DNA of 13,429 nt, taken from assembly GCA_002493965.1 (NCBI GenBank), contig DLAP01000083.1, positions 19,437 to 32,865 on the forward strand. The letters are read 5' to 3'. The notes under the pieces were generated by a model. It ran no database searches, was not told the origin of the DNA, and saw nothing but the letters and a program-made list of their open reading frames with translations. The stretch comes from Clostridiales bacterium UBA7044 (GTDB lineage: Bacteria; Bacillota; Clostridia; Oscillospirales; Oscillospiraceae). This document shows, in pieces, positions 7,059 through 10,511 of this stretch. Position numbers and translations under genes: made by a program. Within the stretch, counting starts at the first letter, position 1. Every line of letters begins with the position of its first letter.

Positions 7059-8063
7059 TCAATGCGTAAATAATATATTCGATCGGACCCGCTGAGCAAA
7101 TACGCTGTCCCAGTTCTGGGGCTGTCTGCGGCGCAGGAAGCGGAGCCGGGGGATGCTGCTTTCAGGAAGCGTTTTTCGCAGCCTGGTATCCAGGGAACCG
7201 CTGAGCTCTTTCCCGAAGGAATCAAAACCGGAAAGGAAGACGGTGTTCAGGGAGAACATCATGCACAGCAGGGTGATGATATTGCCAAGCTGAGACGGCA
7301 GCTCCTGCTGCTTTTCGGCGCAGGCCTCCTGGGTCAGATCTTCCAAATATCTTGCGGTATCTTCATAGAAACTTCCCCGGACGGGGATTGGCCGGTCATC
7401 CAGCGTGACGCTGACCAAAACGCTGGAGCCGAGACTGATGTGGGCGCTGTTTGCTGCGGCGGCATCCGGCTTTTCGCTGAGTGCCTGGGTCACAGTATAG
7501 ACCTGAGAATATTCCTCAATGACGGGTACCCGGAATTGGGACAGCAAAGCCTCCTTCAGCGTGATGCTGGCAGAAGCGAAGCCGGTGGAATACATAACCC
7601 GGAAGTCGCTTTCCCGCATATCCTCCTGAAACAGAAGGCCAATGCCTGCCAGAGGGATCTGCGACCCTGCTCGAGTCGTTATGGCAGAGACAATGGCGTC
7701 CAGAAGGTCGTTTCCTGTAAGGCCATGGGGCGCAATGGTCTGCGTTGCGAGAGGGTGCAAGGCCATGTCGAATATACTCATGCAGACTGCCTTACGCCCA
7801 ATTTCAATGACCGCAATGGCGCCGTAATTCGGGTTGATTGTCAAACCCGTGCGGCTGCGGCCGGCGGTAGTCGTACGGCTGCCGCTTTCAATCAGCAAGC
7901 CCTCGGCAATCAATTCGGACACCAGGGAGGACACTGTGCTGGGAGCCAGCTCAGTTCTTTGGGCGATTTCCACCCGGGACAGACCGTCGTTATCCAGAAT
8001 CGATTGCATGATAACATGACGGTTACGTCGTTTGACGTCCTGCAAACCTCTTTTGCGAATCAT
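7059..8063 (-). CDS. ROK-family transcriptional regulator without kinase motifs
   Basis: A 334-residue protein. Residues about 10-65 form a winged helix-turn-helix ('NDGLSRVEIAQRTELAPSTV', then 'GLLIESGSRTTTAGRS'), as in XylR/NagC-type ROK repressors. The rest follows the ROK fold but is degenerate: 'VIEIGRKAVCMSIFD' replaces the ATP-binding DxGGT motif, 'EEYSQVYTVTQALSE' stands where the sugar-binding ENDANAA-type motif is expected, and the zinc-binding CxCGxxGCxE signature is missing. It is therefore a sensor and DNA binder, not a kinase, and its ligand may not be a normal sugar. The start at 8063 has GCGAGG 6 bases upstream. It is the first gene of the operon and is likely to bind the large palindrome immediately upstream, repressing itself and the six downstream genes. 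Confidence 0.88.
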   Translation of the reverse strand: MIRKRGLQDVKRRNRHVIMQSILDNDGLSRVEIAQRTELAPSTVSSLVSELIAEGLLIESGSRTTTAGRSRTGLTINPNYGAIAVIEIGRKAVCMSIFDMALHPLATQTIAPHGLTGNDLLDAIVSAITTRAGSQIPLAGIGLLFQEDMRESDFRVMYSTGFASASITLKEALLSQFRVPVIEEYSQVYTVTQALSEKPDAAAANSAHISLGSSVLVSVTLDDRPIPVRGSFYEDTARYLEDLTQEACAEKQQELPSQLGNIITLLCMMFSLNTVFLSGFDSFGKELSGSLDTRLRKTLPESSIPRLRFLRRRQPQNWDSVFAQRVRSNILFTH

Positions 8064-8082
8064 ATGCTACCTCGCCTTTCTT

Positions 8083-8126
8083 CTTAATTCGGAATTCGAA
8101 CTCGTTATTTCGAATTCCGAATTAAG
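8083..8126 (-). promoter_or_regulatory. Large perfect palindrome, probable operator for the ROK repressor
   Basis: CTTAATTCGGAATTCGAA (8083-8100) and its exact reverse complement TTCGAATTCCGAATTAAG (8109-8126) flank an 8-base spacer. The element begins 5 bases downstream of a TATAAT box and ends 20 bases before the repressor start codon, so it covers the expected transcription start, an ideal repressor site. In RNA it would also fold as an 18-bp hairpin just before the ribosome binding site. A mobile palindromic repeat that happens to lie here is the main alternative. Confidence 0.65.
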
Positions 8127-8130
8127 TGTG

Positions 8131-8162
8131 ATTATAGTAACATCCTTTTTTCGGAAATGCAA
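8131..8162 (-). promoter_or_regulatory. Promoter of the ROK-HyuA operon
   Basis: The minus strand has a perfect TATAAT -10 box at 8136-8131. The best -35 candidate is TTGCAT at 8162-8157, 20 bases away, which is longer than the ideal 17. A weak -35 fits a regulated promoter. The predicted start of transcription, near 8124, falls inside the palindrome. Confidence 0.6.
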
Positions 8163-8323
8163 TCATTTTTTGCCTTTTCTACCTTATTCACATAAATATG
8201 ACGTTAAAAATATGCAAAATACACAATACCTCTGCCATCAGCCCATTGCATCATACCGTACCATATGGAGAAATTATGGCTGTTACGAGGGCATATCTGC
8301 ACTGCCGCGTGCTTATAAAACAA

Positions 8324-8363
8324 GATAGTCCGAACGCATCCTGGAAGATGGGTTCGGACTATC
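8324..8363 (-). terminator. Intrinsic terminator downstream of the surface-protein remnant
   Basis: GATAGTCCGAAC (8324-8335) pairs perfectly with GTTCGGACTATC (8352-8363); after one G-G mismatch CATC/GATG extends the stem by 4 bp. On the minus strand the stem is followed by TTGTTTTAT, a fair U-run, while the plus strand lacks one. It therefore terminates minus-strand transcription, that is, the ancestral transcript of the anchored protein whose 3' end remains at 8449. Confidence 0.8.
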
Positions 8364-8448
8364 GGTATTCCTTATGTCGTTTTCGCTGCCTTCATGATCC
8401 CTTTCGGGTCAGATCGATGTCCGCTTCTGCCCTGACCGGGGCGGCCGC

Positions 8449-8832
8449 TCAGCAGAGCGGTCCACGGCGCTTTCTGGTGATCAGCATTGCTCCGGCACCC
8501 AGGAACAGGAGCGCGCCAAAGGCATACACCAGCGTAGTGCCTGTGCTGCCGGTCTTGGACAGGGACGGACCATCAAAGTAGAAACCGCTGTCGTGGTGCT
8601 TGGACTGCTCAAAGCCGTAGGCCAGTTCTTCCGCCGGGTGCAGGAGAATGCCTCCAATCCAGGTGTAATCCAACGTCCTGCCGTTTGCTTTGTAGGTGGG
8701 AACACCGTCCGAGTCCTTTGTATCGTTTCCGCCCTGATCCACTGGCGAAGGGCGGTACTGGGAAATCCTGTGACTGCTTGGCAGACAAGGAATTTCAAAG
8801 TCTGGAGCTGCTGATGTGCATACCGGGAAGCG
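8449..8832 (-). pseudogene. 3' remnant of a sortase-anchored surface protein
   Basis: The minus strand is open from 8832 to a TGA at 8449, giving about 127 residues, with an in-frame stop just upstream (8833-8835) and no ATG with a ribosome binding site. The C-terminus is a classic cell-wall sorting signal: an LPXTG-like 'SLSKTGSTG', a membrane segment 'TTLVYAFGALLFLGAGAMLI', then the charged tail 'TRKRRGPLC'. Upstream of it no domain is recognisable. A GTG at 8742 could start a 97-residue reading but has no Shine-Dalgarno. The most likely explanation is that the rest of a larger gene has been deleted or scrambled, leaving the anchor and its terminator. The orientation is opposite to the surface-protein gene at 10512. 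Confidence 0.65.
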
Positions 8833-9051
8833 TCATAAAAAACCTGGGGTAGAAGCGGTTTTATTGACCGGAACATGGTCTGCGTCTATATCTCCTGGGT
8901 GTGCCTTTTGTTTATTTTATAGATTTGCTCATTTAGGGCGGATAAGAATACAATTTATTTCGATCTGTTGGCCACTTGCACAATTCAGGGGAGGAAAAAA
9001 CACTTTTTAAGAGAAGAATTTGTAATTCTAGCCAAAGTTGTTTGAGAAGTC

Positions 9052-9080
9052 TTGACTCTCCAGGCGGTTGGTGGTAATTT
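9052..9080 (+). promoter_or_regulatory. Candidate promoter of the surface-protein operon
   Basis: TTGACT (9052-9057) and TAATTT (9075-9080) are separated by exactly 17 bases. Transcription would start near 9087, giving a leader of about 264 bases before the first gene at 9351 that includes the palindrome at 9133-9156 and the 26-bp repeats. Confidence 0.5.
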
Positions 9081-9132
9081 ATAAGAAATTGTTTGACTTT
9101 TTTTATGCCCCGAAAAGGAAACGTTTCTATTT

Positions 9133-9156
9133 CTCACGCTGAGAACTCAGCGTGAG
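9133..9156. repeat. Perfect 11-bp inverted repeat in the operon leader
   Basis: CTCACGCTGAG and CTCAGCGTGAG are separated by two bases. In RNA it would form a 10-bp stem with a 4-base loop. Neither strand shows a U-run after it, so an operator or leader structure is as likely as a terminator. It lies about 50 bases downstream of the candidate promoter. Confidence 0.6.
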
Positions 9157-9163
9157 GCTGCCT

Positions 9164-9267
9164 TGGGAAGCCTGGGATATGAAATGCCGTGGGAAACCCG
9201 AGGCCTGGACTGATGTGGGAAGCTTAGAGGATGGACTGCGGCGCAAAACCTGGGGCATGCACTGCGG
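9164..9267 (+). repeat. Degenerate 26-bp tandem repeats, four units
   Basis: Four 26-base units begin at 9164, 9190, 9216 and 9242. Units 1-3 start with TGGGAA, and units 3 and 4 end with ACTGCGG; the consensus middle is GCCTGGGGCATGG. A decayed fifth unit may extend to about 9294. The period is not a multiple of three, so this is not a coding repeat. No function is evident. Confidence 0.6.
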
Positions 9268-9350
9268 CTTGATTTGGAGAACGGGAATACGCGGATTTGT
9301 CCTGCGGGACGGTGTATGAATTAATTTGTTCTGGAGAAAAGGAGAACCTT

Positions 9351-9833
9351 ATGACCAGTAAGGAATTAAAACGGCTGAGCCGGGGTGAATTGCTGGAAAT
9401 ACTCATTGAGCAGATGGAAGAAAACGACAGATTAAAGGAACAGATTCAGGAAATGCAGCGGAAGCTGGAGGATCGGCAGATCGTTTTAAACGAGGCCGGG
9501 TCCATTGCCGAGGCGGCCCTGCGGTTAAACGGGATTTTTGACGCTGCCCAGAATGCGGCCAAACAATATCTGGAGAGCATTCAGGGAATGTGTGCGGATC
9601 AGGACAAGCTTCGGGAAAGCATTTTACAGAAAGCAAAGGCAGAGGCAGCGGCTATTCGGCAGTCCGCTGACGCATACAGCGCCAAGGTGCGCCGGGAGGC
9701 GGACGCTGTCAAGAATGTTCCCGGCGCCGGTGCGATGGAAGATCAGGACGACTACTGGGCGGCGCTGATTTCGGAGGCCAAGAGTCTGTCCGGGGCTTCG
9801 GGGAAGAGACCTGAGAAGGAGACAGGGCGATGA
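9351..9833 (+). CDS. Small coiled-coil protein encoded with a signal peptidase
   Basis: A 160-residue, charged, soluble protein. Residues 13-46 are strongly heptad-like ('ELLEILIEQMEENDRLKEQI' onward), a conserved-looking segment 'LNEAGSIAEAALRLNGIF' spans 46-63, and a second helical region 70-118 is rich in Ala, Lys, Arg and Glu and reminiscent of DivIVA/GpsB-like polar coiled coils. The C-terminal tail is flexible. AAAAGGAG lies 6 bases before the ATG at 9351; an earlier in-frame TTG start at 9297 lacks a site. Its TGA overlaps the ATG of the signal peptidase gene by 4 bases, so the two are translationally coupled. The molecular function is unknown; a scaffold that places secretion or surface assembly at the membrane is an inference. 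Confidence 0.8.
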   Translation: MTSKELKRLSRGELLEILIEQMEENDRLKEQIQEMQRKLEDRQIVLNEAGSIAEAALRLNGIFDAAQNAAKQYLESIQGMCADQDKLRESILQKAKAEAAAIRQSADAYSAKVRREADAVKNVPGAGAMEDQDDYWAALISEAKSLSGASGKRPEKETGR

Positions 9834-10405
9834 AGTTGGGGGATACACCTACCGTCCAGCAGCTTAAAGCGGAGCTGGGACGGGAACGGTATAAAAAGCA
9901 ATACAGACGGGTGCTGCGGAGCACGGTGTACACCCTGATTGTGGTGGCTGCTGTGGCGGTGCTGGTGGCCACTATTTGGATGCCGGTGCTGCAAATCTAT
10001 GGTTCCTCTATGACCCCTACCTTAAGTGAAGGGGACATCGTGGTATCCGTGAAGGGGTCGGAGTTTGAACCGGGGGACCTGGTGGCCTTTTATCTGGGAA
10101 ATAAGATTCTGGTGAAGCGCTGTATTGCCAGCGCTGGTCAATGGGTGAACATTGACGAAGAGGGTAATGTCTATGTGGACGGCACGCTTTTAGAGGAGCC
10201 GTATCTAACGGAAAAAGCGCTGGGAGACTGCAATATCACCCTGCCCTATCAGGTGCCGGAAAACCGGTACTTCTGCATAGGGGACCATCGCTCCACGTCG
10301 GTGGACTCCCGGAACACGGCTGTGGGCTGTGTGGCGGAGGAACAGTTGGTGGGAAAAATCGTATTTCGGGTTTGGCCCTTCTCGAAATTCGGCGGGCTGA
10401 AGTGA
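9830..10405 (+). CDS. lepB: Signal peptidase I
   Basis: A 191-residue type I signal peptidase. A single N-terminal membrane anchor covers residues 33-52 ('VYTLIVVAAVAVLVATIWMP'). Box B 'YGSSMTPTL' holds the nucleophile Ser60, box D 'LVKRCIASAGQ' holds the general base Lys96, and box E 'GDHRSTSVDSR' spans 151-161. It is the short Gram-positive form, without the large insertion of the E. coli enzyme. It cleaves signal peptides at the outer face of the membrane. It starts inside the stop codon of the coiled-coil gene and is followed after 106 bases by the giant surface-protein gene, so it may be a dedicated enzyme for that substrate, as in pilus loci. Lys96 is followed by Arg, as in the bacterial serine/lysine dyad type, not the SipW/ER type. 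Confidence 0.95.
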   Translation: MKLGDTPTVQQLKAELGRERYKKQYRRVLRSTVYTLIVVAAVAVLVATIWMPVLQIYGSSMTPTLSEGDIVVSVKGSEFEPGDLVAFYLGNKILVKRCIASAGQWVNIDEEGNVYVDGTLLEEPYLTEKALGDCNITLPYQVPENRYFCIGDHRSTSVDSRNTAVGCVAEEQLVGKIVFRVWPFSKFGGLK

Positions 10406-10438
10406 GTTCTTGACGGCGTGCTGGGCAGTGCACCGCTC

Positions 10439-10469
10439 TTGACAGGGGAGTCTTTGGGGCGCGTATGAA
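10439..10469 (+). promoter_or_regulatory. Possible internal promoter before the giant surface-protein gene
   Basis: A perfect TTGACA (10439-10444) is followed 19 bases later by TATGAA (10464-10469). A related TTGACG at 10410 lies 29 bases upstream. The spacing is long and the -10 box matches only partly, so this is a weak call; it would allow the surface protein to be expressed apart from the peptidase. Confidence 0.3.
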
Positions 10470-10511
10470 TTTTGATGTTTTTATCCTTTTGAAAGGTTGG
10501 TGGCGTTCGAC

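Larger units (their letters stand above)
8064..8448. other. Intergenic region between the operon promoter and the surface-protein remnant
   Basis: This 385-base stretch holds the operon promoter and palindrome, then an AT-rich stretch (about 8140-8320) in which I see no gene, and then the minus-strand terminator at 8324-8363. A further short hairpin with a GAAA loop on the minus strand (around 8395-8411) follows. No supported coding region is visible on either strand. Confidence 0.6.
8833..9350. other. Long leader and spacer before the surface-protein operon
   Basis: This 518-base stretch has no supported gene. It holds an AT-rich segment (8900-9030) with a weak promoter-like pair (TTGCTC 8925, TACAAT 8949), a 6-bp inverted repeat at 9015-9029, the better promoter candidate at 9052-9080, a perfect 11-bp palindrome at 9133-9156 and a degenerate 26-bp repeat array at 9164-9267. 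A 46-codon open frame (9179-9319) runs through the repeats but has no convincing ribosome binding site. Confidence 0.6.

Noticed and set aside
7042..7062. Upstream TTG start for the TIM-barrel gene
   Set aside because: AAGGAGG lies 5 bases before the ATG at 7041 and would fall inside the longer coding sequence.
8925..8954. Second promoter (TTGCTC, 18 bases, TACAAT)
   Set aside because: The -35 match is weak and the stretch is AT-rich, so a chance match is likely; the pair at 9052-9080 is better placed.
9052..9082. MerR-type promoter with a stretched spacer, because TTGACTCTCCAG resembles a MerR half site
   Set aside because: The matching right half of the dyad is poor, and no MerR-family gene is seen in the window; a plain 17-base spacer promoter explains the bases.
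9133..9267. CRISPR array
   Set aside because: The repeats are directly tandem without unique spacers, poorly conserved, and no cas gene is present.
9179..9319. A 46-codon plus-strand frame through the 26-bp repeats
   Set aside because: It has no convincing ribosome binding site, and the repeat period is not a multiple of three, so selection for coding is unlikely.
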